The notes: generated from the letters alone by a model not told the origin. Positions 15,420 through 23,970 are shown, counted from the stretch's first letter. The stretch is 34,491 nt of DNA from an uncultured Gemmiger sp. (GCA_944388135.1 CALXHP010000076.1:1-34491), one strand, 5' to 3'. Translations and numbers: made by a program.

Positions 15420-16532
15420 TCATTGCTTTTGGGCAAACCACTCATCAATGCTGTTGGCAATGATTTCGCTGGGAAGCACTTCCGGCACTACACGGGGCTT
15501 TACGTACTGATGATATTCCGTCAGGAATGCCGGTATGGCTTCAAAATCGTTGCCAAATACCTTGGCATTCCAGCCCAGGCCCTCGGTATTGCGCTCCACA
15601 GCCGTGCGCAAAATCAGATAGGGTTTTCCCAGATAGTAGAATTCCTGCTGGTTGCCGCAGCCATCGGTGGTGATGAACTCGGCATGGCAGACCAGGCGGA
15701 TGAAATCCAGATATCCCTGCCGGGGAAGCAGCGTAATGCCGGGGTGGTTGGCCAGCGCGTCAAAGCAGCCGAACTCCTGCATTTTGTTTTTGGTCTGCTC
15801 ATGGTAGATAAACACGCAGGGCATGGTATCCGCCATGCGGCAGATTTTCTGGGCCACATTCACCACAAATTTCTTGTTCATAATGTTTTCCTGCCGATGC
15901 AGCATGAACATGAAATACGCACTTTGAGGTTCCTGGGGATGCCGACTCTCTCCAATTTGCTCCACAGCATCATACAGCGTTTCAATACAGGTATTGTACA
16001 CGGTATCCACTGCCTTGCCACGGAATTTTTTTGCCGCATATTCCGCATGGATCTTGCCCGGGCAGAAGTTCATCACCGAATAGGTGGACCCATACAACCG
16101 GTCAAATTCTTCCGGGAAGGGCGAAAGGAAATTGAAAGACCGCAATCCGCTTTCGATATGGATATACGGCAGTTTCAGCGACTTGCAGATCCAGGCCCCC
16201 ATCGTGGTGGTAAGTGTATCCCCGTGTACCACACACAGGGCGTCCTTGCGGCGTTCGGGGGTGAAGTATTCTTTCAGCATCTTTTTGCCGTTTCTCGCCG
16301 TGCCCACAAACCAGCCCAGATAACTGGAAGTATCCTTCTTTTTCGCAGATTTTGCGGTAATATCCATATCCACCTGGGCATGTGCCCGCTCAAGATAGGG
16401 GCACGAACGAAGATCATTCTGCCCGGTGGAGATAATTTTGCACACGTACCCGCGTTCCCGTGCCGCATTGATTACTTTAAACAGCTTCATCAATTCAGCC
16501 TGGGTGCCAATAATAAAATACAGTGTTTTCAT
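15420..16532 (-). CDS. UDP-N-acetylglucosamine 2-epimerase family protein (WecB-like)
   Basis: Expected to interconvert UDP-GlcNAc and UDP-ManNAc in the cytoplasm for surface glycan synthesis. The 370-residue GT-B-fold protein keeps the catalytic set: Asp105 in VVHGDTLTT, Glu127 in HIESGLRSF, Glu141 in PFPEEFDRL and His212 in MLHRQEN. The UDP-binding loop is unusual: TTDGCGNQQEFYYLGKP instead of the common TDSGGIQEE, so the serine is replaced by glycine, and substrate or mechanism (epimerase versus hydrolysing epimerase) is uncertain. ATG at 16532 with AAGGAAGG overlaps the acyltransferase stop in an ATGA junction. Last gene of the 19829-15420 operon. Confidence 0.85.
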   Translation of the reverse strand: MKTLYFIIGTQAELMKLFKVINAARERGYVCKIISTGQNDLRSCPYLERAHAQVDMDITAKSAKKKDTSSYLGWFVGTARNGKKMLKEYFTPERRKDALCVVHGDTLTTTMGAWICKSLKLPYIHIESGLRSFNFLSPFPEEFDRLYGSTYSVMNFCPGKIHAEYAAKKFRGKAVDTVYNTCIETLYDAVEQIGESRHPQEPQSAYFMFMLHRQENIMNKKFVVNVAQKICRMADTMPCVFIYHEQTKNKMQEFGCFDALANHPGITLLPRQGYLDFIRLVCHAEFITTDGCGNQQEFYYLGKPYLILRTAVERNTEGLGWNAKVFGNDFEAIPAFLTEYHQYVKPRVVPEVLPSEIIANSIDEWFAQKQ

Positions 16533-17590
16533 ACCGCGCCTTCCTTTGAAGCGGATTTTTTACAGTTCTTTCGTTTGCCAATGATTTCCGGTATAACGGC
16601 TACCGCTGCGGAAATCAAAAAAATGATCAGCAGAAAAAGGACCATTCCCTTTTTATAGCCCAAATCCCCTTTTACGTTTCTCAACAAAGTCAGTACCCCG
16701 TAATGGAACAAAAAGATGGGGTAGGAAAGTTTGCCCAGCCAGCAGAAAATCGTATTGATCTTTTCCGGCAAGGTCACAACGGCTGCGCAGCAGATCTGCA
16801 CCGCAAAAACAAAAATATAGAACACCAGATCCGAAAAGCTGATGGCATTCCGCTCTGCGATCAGAAGAACCGCCCACAGGCAACAAACGATCATACCCGT
16901 TACCGCAACGGCAACCGAGCGATCTTGTGAAGTTTTCTTTTTCAGCGCCGGCAAGAGCCATTCCGCAGCAAGAATGCCTATGCTCATATCTGCCAATGCA
17001 CGGACAACGCCCAGCGTAATCAGACCGTCATATTGTACCCACACGCTCAAATTGCCTACGGTATGGAGAATCCTGGACAGACCACACAGGATCAGCAAAG
17101 GCCCGATGACGCACAGAAAAGCTTTTTTATGCTCCCGCAACAGGAAATACAAAATCAGAGATGCCAAAAGCAGCGCCGGAATATACGCTGCGGCACCACC
17201 GCCATTATACGACGGGGTATTGTCAAAGGCAAACAGGGAGCAAAGTAAAATTTCCCATTTGGCTTTCCAAAGGGATTCCACGATATCGTGTACGCCCATG
17301 CGCTGGACCAGAACACTTACCGCAAAGGAAAAAACGAATGCCGCCAGGTAAGTCGGATACAGCTTGCGCAGCTGATGCCAGACATACTGCACCGGCGAAT
17401 TTTTGCCTTTTGCACAATTCTGTGCCAGAAAGAATCCGGATAAAACAAAAAAGAATTCTACAAATATATAGAAATGTATCAACCGATCCGCTTGGTTGAT
17501 ATAAAGCCACTCAAAATGATAGGTTGCAATTCCTATTGCTGCCAAAAAGCGGAAAAGCTCCACCATACCATTTCTTTTGCTTTTATGCAT
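16529..17590 (-). CDS. Acyltransferase-3 family membrane protein (OafA/YrhL-like)
   Basis: A 353-residue protein with about ten hydrophobic segments. Near the N terminus it has ELFRFLAAIGIATYHFEW, with the Arg and His25 characteristic of acyltransferase-3 enzymes, then FVEFFFVLSGFFLAQN and RKLYPTYL. Members transfer acetyl or other acyl groups onto sugars of surface polysaccharides at the membrane. ATG at 17590 has a GAGGGG site. It lies 12 bases after the flippase gene and overlaps the epimerase start by four bases, so all are one operon. O-acylation of the local glycan is inferred. Confidence 0.88.
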   Translation of the reverse strand: MHKSKRNGMVELFRFLAAIGIATYHFEWLYINQADRLIHFYIFVEFFFVLSGFFLAQNCAKGKNSPVQYVWHQLRKLYPTYLAAFVFSFAVSVLVQRMGVHDIVESLWKAKWEILLCSLFAFDNTPSYNGGGAAAYIPALLLASLILYFLLREHKKAFLCVIGPLLILCGLSRILHTVGNLSVWVQYDGLITLGVVRALADMSIGILAAEWLLPALKKKTSQDRSVAVAVTGMIVCCLWAVLLIAERNAISFSDLVFYIFVFAVQICCAAVVTLPEKINTIFCWLGKLSYPIFLFHYGVLTLLRNVKGDLGYKKGMVLFLLIIFLISAAVAVIPEIIGKRKNCKKSASKEGAV

Positions 17591-17602
17591 CTTTTTCCCC
17601 TC

Positions 17603-18835
17603 TTACAACGCCCTGCGCTGCCGCAGACAGGCCGGCAGCTCTGCCAGAAAGATCCCCAAAAGGACCACGATCAATACCAGAAGAATCTGCTGCACCGTCT
17701 GATGGAAAAGCCCCAGGCCGATCACCATGCACAGCAGTGCAATGGCCAGGTGGCAGGTGATCCGCTTTTCGGCCCCGATGCCAATGAAGTAATTCAGTTC
17801 CAGATTCAAAAGGGAAACCAGCGCCGCAGCCAGGCAGGAATAGGGCACAAAGGCCACCGCAGGAAGATACCGCGCCCCGTAGACCAGGGTAATGATGGCT
17901 TCCGGGAACAGGTTGATGGGTATAAAGCAGACGATACAAACCGCCAGCGTCATGAGTACAGCGCCCTTGAACACCCGGTCCGGCGCCCCATCTTTACTGG
18001 CCGCACGGGAAACATAGGGCAGAAGCACCGACACCAGCGCCGTGGTAAAAAAGTACAGAATTCTGCCGAACAGCATGGACGCGCTGTAGATGCCCGATTG
18101 TTCCGAGCCCAAGAACAGCGTTACCAGAAAAACATCCCCGTTGCCGAAAATCAGATAGATAAAATTAGCCAGCATGACCCACAAGGTGGGGCCGTCCAGA
18201 ACTGACTTTTCCTTCTCCGCTTTGGCGGGTGTGCTTCGATCCTTTGGCCACAGTATCCTTCTGCACAAAAAAATTGCCAGCAGATTTCCGGCGGTGATTG
18301 CCATCATCACCATAACCTGCTGCGCCAGCTCCGAGGGCAGGAACATCGCCCCCATCACACCGAAAGTCTTGCAGACCGGCACGATCAGACTGAAAAGACC
18401 GGCAGCCAGAAAAGCCCCCCGGCCTGCCATGGCACCGGAAATAATGTAGGGGAAGATTCCTGTTGCAACGGCAATACCCGTAAGGATCAGCATAACGGGG
18501 TGGGCATGGAGCATGGTGCCACCCGGCATGCTGAACAATACAGTGCAAAGGACCAGCAGTGCTCCAATGCGCAGCCCCAAACGGATCATGGTTTGGATGG
18601 TATGTTCCGACGGCTTGCAATCCGCCGATTCCTGGGCGACCCGTTTGGCCGTGAGCATGTTGATGGAAGTTCCCGGCACGCTTAAAACAAGGATCAGGGA
18701 GAATAACGAGTTGATGACGCCAAAAGACGACACCGTCATTACATGCCCCAACGCCACCTGACACAGATAGTTGATGGCGCTGGACAGCGTCGTCAGGAAG
18801 ATCATAATTACGCTGTTTTTTCGGAAACTGTTCAA
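17603..18835 (-). CDS. Wzx-like oligosaccharide flippase
   Basis: A polytopic protein of about 410 residues with 12 or so hydrophobic segments and no large soluble domain, in the MATE/MVF polysaccharide-transport superfamily; visible features include an N-terminal basic stretch, SSAINYLCQVALGHVMTVSSFGVINS and PGTSINMLTAKRVAQ. It probably flips a polyprenyl-linked sugar unit. Start: an in-frame ATG at 18850 has no ribosome binding site, whereas a TTG at 18835 has GGGAGG six bases upstream, so TTG is preferred. The frame stays open to 18949 but overlaps the upstream gene there. Sits between GtrB-like and acyltransferase genes. Confidence 0.82.
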   Translation of the reverse strand: MNSFRKNSVIMIFLTTLSSAINYLCQVALGHVMTVSSFGVINSLFSLILVLSVPGTSINMLTAKRVAQESADCKPSEHTIQTMIRLGLRIGALLVLCTVLFSMPGGTMLHAHPVMLILTGIAVATGIFPYIISGAMAGRGAFLAAGLFSLIVPVCKTFGVMGAMFLPSELAQQVMVMMAITAGNLLAIFLCRRILWPKDRSTPAKAEKEKSVLDGPTLWVMLANFIYLIFGNGDVFLVTLFLGSEQSGIYSASMLFGRILYFFTTALVSVLLPYVSRAASKDGAPDRVFKGAVLMTLAVCIVCFIPINLFPEAIITLVYGARYLPAVAFVPYSCLAAALVSLLNLELNYFIGIGAEKRITCHLAIALLCMVIGLGLFHQTVQQILLVLIVVLLGIFLAELPACLRQRRAL

Positions 18836-18857
18836 GGGTGTCCTCCCCATGCTGTTT

Positions 18858-19829
18858 TTAGAAGGCTGCCTGAGAAGCCTGCCGGGCCACCTCTTCTTCA
18901 ATGCCCACCGTCTGGTCCACCAGATACTGGGGACGTGCCTTGATCTCATTATAGATACTGGCGATATATCGTCCGATAATGCTCAGTGCGATCAGGATCA
19001 GGCCGCTGGAGATCAATATCAGCACCACAACGGTGGTGATGCCGCCCGCCGCCAGGCCTGTGAAATACAGCCGCAGTGCACGGATCGCAAAGAACACCCC
19101 CAAAACCAGCATAAACACCCCGATCCAGGTGATAAAATACAGCGGAATGGTGGAGAAACTGATAATATTCTGCACTGCGTATTTGACCAGTTTGGTAAAG
19201 GACCATTTGGTCACACCCGCATACCGGGGCTGGACCGTATAGGTGACCGTTGTCATTTTGAATCCGGTCCAGAAAGTCAGGCCGCGGAAGAAACGCTCTC
19301 TTTCAGGCATTTTGCGCAGCACATCGATCACACGCCGGCTGATGAGCTTAAAGTCGGAGGCATTTTTCACGTCCATGCCCAGGGCGCTGTCAAAAATCGC
19401 ATAAAAGACATTGGCAAAGGCACGATGAAGAAGGCCTTCTTTCTGCCGCTCCTCCTTGACACCTTCCACAATGTCATATCCCTGTTGGTACAGCCGGTAC
19501 ATTTCCAGGATGCACTCCGGCGGATGCTGCAAGTCGCTGTCGATCACAACAGCACAGTCCCCTTGTGCATACTGAAGCCCTGCAAGCATAGCTGCCTCCT
19601 TGCCAAAATTACGGCAAAAAGAGACCCCTTTGATTCGCGGGTCCTTCCGGGCTGCGGCTGCAATGATGGAGAACGTCTCATCCCGGGAGCCGTCGCTTAC
19701 AAAAATCAGCTCATATTGCAAGCCGCCCTCCGTCAACACCTTTGTGATGGTATCGATGGTCGCCTGTATGCCCACTGCTTCGTTATAACAGGGGATAATA
19801 ACCGACAGCAGTTCCTTTCCGTTTCTCAT
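18858..19829 (-). CDS. GtrB-like polyprenyl-phosphate glycosyltransferase (GT2)
   Basis: Transfers a sugar from a nucleotide donor to polyprenyl phosphate on the cytoplasmic face, supplying GT-C enzymes outside. The 323 residues comprise a GT-A domain (SVIIPCYNEA at 9-18, SDGSRDET, D97-S98-D99 in VIDSDLQHPPE), the RNFGKEAAMLAGLQYA segment, the TKWSFTKLVKYAVQNI membrane-proximal motif and two C-terminal transmembrane segments (about 227-255 and 262-290), exactly the GtrB/DPM1-like layout. ATG at 19829 has an AGAGGAA site. First gene of its operon, behind a consensus promoter. No GtrA-type small flippase is seen; the adjacent Wzx-like protein or another protein may fill that role. Confidence 0.93.
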   Translation of the reverse strand: MRNGKELLSVIIPCYNEAVGIQATIDTITKVLTEGGLQYELIFVSDGSRDETFSIIAAAARKDPRIKGVSFCRNFGKEAAMLAGLQYAQGDCAVVIDSDLQHPPECILEMYRLYQQGYDIVEGVKEERQKEGLLHRAFANVFYAIFDSALGMDVKNASDFKLISRRVIDVLRKMPERERFFRGLTFWTGFKMTTVTYTVQPRYAGVTKWSFTKLVKYAVQNIISFSTIPLYFITWIGVFMLVLGVFFAIRALRLYFTGLAAGGITTVVVLILISSGLILIALSIIGRYIASIYNEIKARPQYLVDQTVGIEEEVARQASQAAF

Positions 19830-19928
19830 GCCTATTCCTCTTTTATCGTCAATGAGCGGTGGTTCCGTTTTGTCTGAGTGTGCTAACTGCCTCTTCGGAG
19901 AACATTCCCGGAAGGCTCAATCTTTTCG

Positions 19929-19958
19929 ATTATAGGGTCGTTGTACATCTCTTGTCAA
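19929..19958 (-). promoter_or_regulatory. Consensus promoter of the GtrB-flippase-acyltransferase-epimerase operon
   Basis: Minus strand: perfect TTGACA (19953-19958), 18-base spacer, perfect TATAAT (19929-19934). The leader to the ATG at 19829 is about 90 bases. It makes this operon independent of the 14-gene operon upstream. Confidence 0.9.
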
Positions 19959-19981
19959 GGCGTGTGCTAGAAAGGCACGCC
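19959..19981. repeat. Inverted repeat abutting the -35 box
   Basis: GGCGTG (19959-19964) and CACGCC (19976-19981) with 11 bases between, touching the TTGACA at 19953-19958. It lies 23 bases after the stop of the preceding gene. It may be an operator or a weak terminator stem; no proper T-run follows. Confidence 0.45.
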
Positions 19982-20004
19982 TGCCAAAGGGATATTTCCC
20001 TATT

Positions 20005-20973
20005 TTATCGTACCATCGGAGCAAAAAGGTATTTTTTCCCTTCCCGGTTACGCAGGTCGGCTTTGCGCTGCAGATAGTGGAAATAATCCTCATCCACCGC
20101 ACAATGATGCAGCGCGGAATACAGATTGCAACGGCGGCAGAACACAAAGTAGGGCAGCAGGTAACGGCGCCCCAGGCAGTCCGCCACCCGCCGGTAGCGG
20201 TCCTGACGGCTGACGCTGCGGTCCAGGCTGCCCGGCCGGTGGTTCGGGTCCAGAAAGCCCCGTTTGGAGAAATCCACCCGGATGCCTTCCTTTTCAAACA
20301 ATGGCACCACATCGTCCCGGACCCATTGGCCGTGGCAGATACCCATCCACTGTCCCTTACGGTAGCCGTAGTCCATGAAGCGGTCCTCTTCCCTCAGAAC
20401 ACAGTAGAACTTATCCCGGGGACGGGCTGCCGTCAGCACATTGCAGCGCTCCTCCCAATCCCAGGGACTCACATCATGCTGCCAGTATTCCAACATCTTT
20501 TCGGTACGCCACACAGCGGCCTGCAGATTCAGGGTGTATCGGTTGCCCGCCGGCAGACGGCGATACCCGGGGTAGCGCCCTACTTCCCGGTCGCAGACAG
20601 CTTCGGTCACATCGCAGTTGAAGTAGACGATATCCCGGTCGGCTTCCATCCAGCCGATGATATCCTCCAGTCTGTCCATCCGCACCGGCTGCCGCAGGAA
20701 AAAGTCGTCCAGCATCAAAAGCAGATATTCGGTACGGATCTGCTGCAATGCCGCACGCATCCGTGCGCCATAGCTTTCCGCCGCACAGTTCACGGTGTCG
20801 ATCTGCAGACCGTCAAAGGTACAGGTCTTGGTCTCGGTATTGACCACGATGCGCATTTGCAGCGGCACAAAATACCGCTGCAGCAGCGTGAAGAAAGGCT
20901 GCCACAGATCCTCATAGGCATCACAGGTATTGACCAGCAGCGTGACTTTGTCTTGCCAGTTGGGGTTACTCAT
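20005..20973 (-). CDS. Putative glycosyltransferase with LDD motif
   Basis: A 322-residue soluble protein with no signal peptide or membrane segment. It begins VTLLVNTCDAYEDLWQPFFTLLQRYF, and an acidic metal-binding-like LLLMLDDFFL motif (Asp89-Asp90) follows a predicted beta strand, as in GT-A glycosyltransferases; a second half is rich in Trp, Tyr and Arg. I do not recognise a named family with certainty. ATG at 20973 overlaps the GT6 stop by eight bases and has an AAGGAAG site, so it is translated with the GT6. Last gene of the 14-gene operon; a role in glycan assembly is inferred from position and motif. Confidence 0.65.
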   Translation of the reverse strand: MSNPNWQDKVTLLVNTCDAYEDLWQPFFTLLQRYFVPLQMRIVVNTETKTCTFDGLQIDTVNCAAESYGARMRAALQQIRTEYLLLMLDDFFLRQPVRMDRLEDIIGWMEADRDIVYFNCDVTEAVCDREVGRYPGYRRLPAGNRYTLNLQAAVWRTEKMLEYWQHDVSPWDWEERCNVLTAARPRDKFYCVLREEDRFMDYGYRKGQWMGICHGQWVRDDVVPLFEKEGIRVDFSKRGFLDPNHRPGSLDRSVSRQDRYRRVADCLGRRYLLPYFVFCRRCNLYSALHHCAVDEDYFHYLQRKADLRNREGKKYLFAPMVR

Positions 20974-21811
20974 CGTTTACGTCTTCCTTTTTGGGCGGCA
21001 ACCGGCGCTGCAACCAGCGCGCCGCGCGCTTCATGAACTCGTTGCACCGCACCACGTACCGCGGCAGTTCGGTGGCAGGGGCATCCTTGCGCAGCTGCTG
21101 TACGTCGAAATACCGGGTTTTGCTGCGGATCAGGACCCGGCAGGGCATCGGCAGGTCCCAGCCTTCCGGCCAGCAGTAGCTGGGGGAAAGGATCCGGAAA
21201 TCCCGCCGGAAAAGGATGTACCGGTTGATCTGGGATTCATCATGCCACAATGCAATGACATTGTGGGCAAGGTCCTTGCGGATGCGGTCATCCAGCGTGT
21301 GGCACAGTTTGAGGAAGGCCGTCGTTTCGCCGCCGTTGACACCACCGCAGACATAATACCGCCCCAATCCCATGGGAATGAACGCACGGCAGCGTGGATT
21401 ACGGTCATAGGTGAACTCATAGTTTGGTTTGTTATAAAACGCCGGGTGCTGTACGACCAAAAGGCGCTCCCCCCGGTCCGCCCGGGGCAGGAACATTTCC
21501 GGCGTGATCGTGGTCATGATCTGGGCGTTGGCATTGAGGAAAAAGGTATACTCGAACGCCTTGAGTTCCTCTTCCCGGGTGAGGAAGATTTCAAACCGGC
21601 GCAGCGTGGAAAAGGGCCAGGAATACCCCTCCTGAGGGCAGCGATGAATCCGGAGATTTTCCTTTTCCCCATAAAGTTCCGGCGCATCGGTAAAGACAAA
21701 ATAGTGTATCTCACACCCCGGCAGCAGATTTTGCTCGGCGCTGTCATAAAACTCCGGCCAGAAAGCAATATATTTGCCGGTACAGATGTATAAAATGGCA
21801 ACTTTAGTCAT
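20966..21811 (-). CDS. GT6-family glycosyltransferase (ABO blood-group/alpha-1,3-Gal(NAc) transferase family)
   Basis: Retaining transferase expected to add alpha-1,3-linked Gal or GalNAc from the UDP-sugar. The 281 residues consist of the catalytic domain only, with no membrane anchor, as in other bacterial members. Family signatures in order: VAILYICTGKYIAFWPEFY (4-22), HYFVFTD (36-42), FLNANAQI with N93-A94-N95 replacing the DVD of animal enzymes, HPAFYNK (122-128), CGGVNGG (155-161) and WHDESQINRY (189-198). The NxN form is known from bacterial, metal-independent GT6 enzymes. The Cys-Gly-Gly aligns with residues 266-268 of the human A/B transferases, where Gly268 marks the GalNAc (A) form; this suggests but does not prove GalNAc use. 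Overlaps the Wzt-type gene by eight bases. Confidence 0.93.
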   Translation of the reverse strand: MTKVAILYICTGKYIAFWPEFYDSAEQNLLPGCEIHYFVFTDAPELYGEKENLRIHRCPQEGYSWPFSTLRRFEIFLTREEELKAFEYTFFLNANAQIMTTITPEMFLPRADRGERLLVVQHPAFYNKPNYEFTYDRNPRCRAFIPMGLGRYYVCGGVNGGETTAFLKLCHTLDDRIRKDLAHNVIALWHDESQINRYILFRRDFRILSPSYCWPEGWDLPMPCRVLIRSKTRYFDVQQLRKDAPATELPRYVVRCNEFMKRAARWLQRRLPPKKEDVNDE

Positions 21812-23096
21812 CGTGATTCTCCATCTTTTCGGTCAGCACGGCATTGGGCAGCTGAATGGGCCCCCAGGCTACCGTGTTCCACTCGGTCTCATTTTCCAAC
21901 AGGGTATCCACAATCTTGAAGGTCATGCCGGGTACCCAGTCCTCCACGGTATGGGCGCCCCCTTCCCCCAGGGTGAAAACGGTGAAATAGCTGCCGTGCT
22001 TGCCGGGAGCCAGCACACTCAGGTCATACCGTACGGTAAAGGAGGTCGTTCCGGCGGAAAGCTCCAGATCATAGACGCAGGCGGCCGCCAGCGGATTGCC
22101 TACCTCGTCCCGGATCTCCAGCCGGATGCCCACCGACTCCGCCGGCTGCCGGGCTTTGATCACATACCGCAATACCACCGGTTCCCGACGTTCCAGCACC
22201 CCCTGCCGGGAGCTGAGCATCCGCACTTCCTGCAGGCGCAGGTTGTCACGGTTATACCAGTTATCCCGCTTATAGGACGAATAATCCACGCAGTCGGAAT
22301 CCTGGGACTTGGTGGCCAGATACCGGGCAATGCCTTCGTCCACGTTCCCGTCAAAGACGATTTTGCCCTGGTCCAGCACGATGCACCGGTCGCAGAGATC
22401 CCGGATGGTGGCCATATTGTGGCTGACATACAGCACCGTCTTGCCGTCCCGCCTGGCGGCCTGCCGCATCTTGGTCAGGCACTTTTTCTGGAATTTCATA
22501 TCGCCCACGGCCAGCACTTCGTCCATGATCATGATCTCGCTGTCCAGGTGGGCCGCCACGCTAAAGGCCAGCTTTACATACATGCCGCTGGAATACCGCT
22601 TGACGGGGGTGTCGATGAAGTCCCCCACCTCGGAAAATTCGATGATCTCGTCCATCTTGGCGTCGATCTCCGCCCGGGTCATGCCCAGGATGGCGCCGTT
22701 GAGGTAGACATTTTCCCGGCCGGTCATTTCGGGATGGAAACCGGTGCCCACCTCCAGCATAGAAGCCACCCGGCCATAGAGGTCGATGTCGCCCTCGGTG
22801 GGGGCAGTCACGTGGGTGAGCAGCTTGAGCAACGTGCTTTTGCCGGCGCCGTTGGAGCCGATGATGCCCACCGCTTCCCCTTTGTATACATCAAAATTCA
22901 GGCCGTTGAGGGCCATAAAGGTGGTGCCGATCAACCGCTGGTCGGTGCCGATAAGGGTGTTGGGATCCTCTTTCCCCCGTTTGCGGGCCCACCAGCTTTG
23001 CAGGTCCCCCCGCAGGGTGCCGCCGCCGATCTGGCCCAGTTTGTACCGCTTTTTCACATTGCGGACGCGGATCATGATGTCGTTGTGTTGCTGCAC
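21804..23096 (-). CDS. Polysaccharide ABC exporter ATP-binding protein (Wzt/TagH-like)
   Basis: ATPase of a glycan exporter, 430 residues. The N-terminal half is the nucleotide-binding domain: Walker A GSNGAGKST, signature YSSGMYVKLAFS, Walker B IMIMDEVLAVGD and H-loop SHN. From about residue 285 there is an extra beta-rich domain (IRLEIRDEVGNPLA, FTVRYDLSVLAPGKHGSYF), like the Wzt C-terminal glycan-binding domain that recognises the finished, capped chain. Start: GTG at 23096 is chosen because AAGGAGG lies eight bases upstream; a TTG at 23126 would overlap the permease. Paired with the permease gene 13 bases upstream. Confidence 0.93.
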   Translation of the reverse strand: MQQHNDIMIRVRNVKKRYKLGQIGGGTLRGDLQSWWARKRGKEDPNTLIGTDQRLIGTTFMALNGLNFDVYKGEAVGIIGSNGAGKSTLLKLLTHVTAPTEGDIDLYGRVASMLEVGTGFHPEMTGRENVYLNGAILGMTRAEIDAKMDEIIEFSEVGDFIDTPVKRYSSGMYVKLAFSVAAHLDSEIMIMDEVLAVGDMKFQKKCLTKMRQAARRDGKTVLYVSHNMATIRDLCDRCIVLDQGKIVFDGNVDEGIARYLATKSQDSDCVDYSSYKRDNWYNRDNLRLQEVRMLSSRQGVLERREPVVLRYVIKARQPAESVGIRLEIRDEVGNPLAAACVYDLELSAGTTSFTVRYDLSVLAPGKHGSYFTVFTLGEGGAHTVEDWVPGMTFKIVDTLLENETEWNTVAWGPIQLPNAVLTEKMENHDD

Positions 23097-23109
23097 GATG
23101 CGTCCCTCC

Positions 23110-23970
23110 TTATACGGTATCCACAAAGGTCTTTTCCACCTTGCTGAACAGGGAAAGTCCCAGTGCCAGCAGGGCCACGGTCCAGAGCAGAGAAATGCCC
23201 CACATCATGACATTGACCTGGCCGGAGCCGAAGAAGATATACCGGAAAGATTCCATCGGCGCGGTCATGGGGTTGAGCAGCATGGCCAGATAGAGCACCC
23301 GGCTCATCCCCTGGACCATGGACAGCGGGTAGACCACCGGCGTACCGTACATCCAGAGCTGCACACCAAAGGTGACCACCACCATCAGGTCACGGTAGCG
23401 GGTGGTCAGGCTGGAGACGATGATGCCGCAGCCCAGCCCCAGCAGCCCCACCTGGGCCAGCAGCAGAACGGTCAGGGGCATCATCGCCCAGTTGGGATGT
23501 ACCTGGTCCCGGGCCACATAGTACAGCAGCATCAGGAAGAACATGACGAACTGCAAAAGGAAGTTGATCAGGGCCGACAGCATGGTGGAGATGGGCATGG
23601 CCAGCCGGGGAAAATACACCTTGCTGAAGATGGCCGAATTGGAGGTAAAGGTGGCCGAGATCTTGTTGATGCAGGCGGCAAAAAAGCCCCACAAAGCAGA
23701 CCCCGCCAGATAGAAAAGGGTCTGGGGCACGCCGTCGGTGGACAGCCCGGCGATGACGCCGAACATAACGGTATACATGGCGGCGGACAGGATGGGGTTG
23801 ATGAGCACCCAGGCGGGGCCCAGCACCGTCTGTTTGTACATAACGGTGAAGTCCCGCTTGACGAACAGCCAGATCAGATCCTTGTACCGCCACAGCTCGC
23901 CGAAATCCACACGTGCCCAGCCCTTGGCGGGGCTGTAATGTACGTGGTACTGTTTTTGTGTTTGTTCCAT
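23110..23970 (-). CDS. Polysaccharide ABC exporter permease (Wzm/TagG-like, ABC-2 type)
   Basis: Membrane half of the exporter. The 286 residues include an N-terminal cytoplasmic amphipathic stretch (ELWRYKDLIWLFVKRDFTV), the family motif TVLGPAWVLINPILSAAMYTVMFG, six hydrophobic segments, LFYLAGSALWGFFA and the C-terminal LNPMTAPMESFRYIFFG, all typical of Wzm/TagG. ATG at 23970 has AAAGGAG. With the following ATPase it would export an undecaprenyl-linked polymer completed in the cytoplasm. No second exporter subunit pair is seen in the window. Confidence 0.94.
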   Translation of the reverse strand: MEQTQKQYHVHYSPAKGWARVDFGELWRYKDLIWLFVKRDFTVMYKQTVLGPAWVLINPILSAAMYTVMFGVIAGLSTDGVPQTLFYLAGSALWGFFAACINKISATFTSNSAIFSKVYFPRLAMPISTMLSALINFLLQFVMFFLMLLYYVARDQVHPNWAMMPLTVLLLAQVGLLGLGCGIIVSSLTTRYRDLMVVVTFGVQLWMYGTPVVYPLSMVQGMSRVLYLAMLLNPMTAPMESFRYIFFGSGQVNVMMWGISLLWTVALLALGLSLFSKVEKTFVDTV

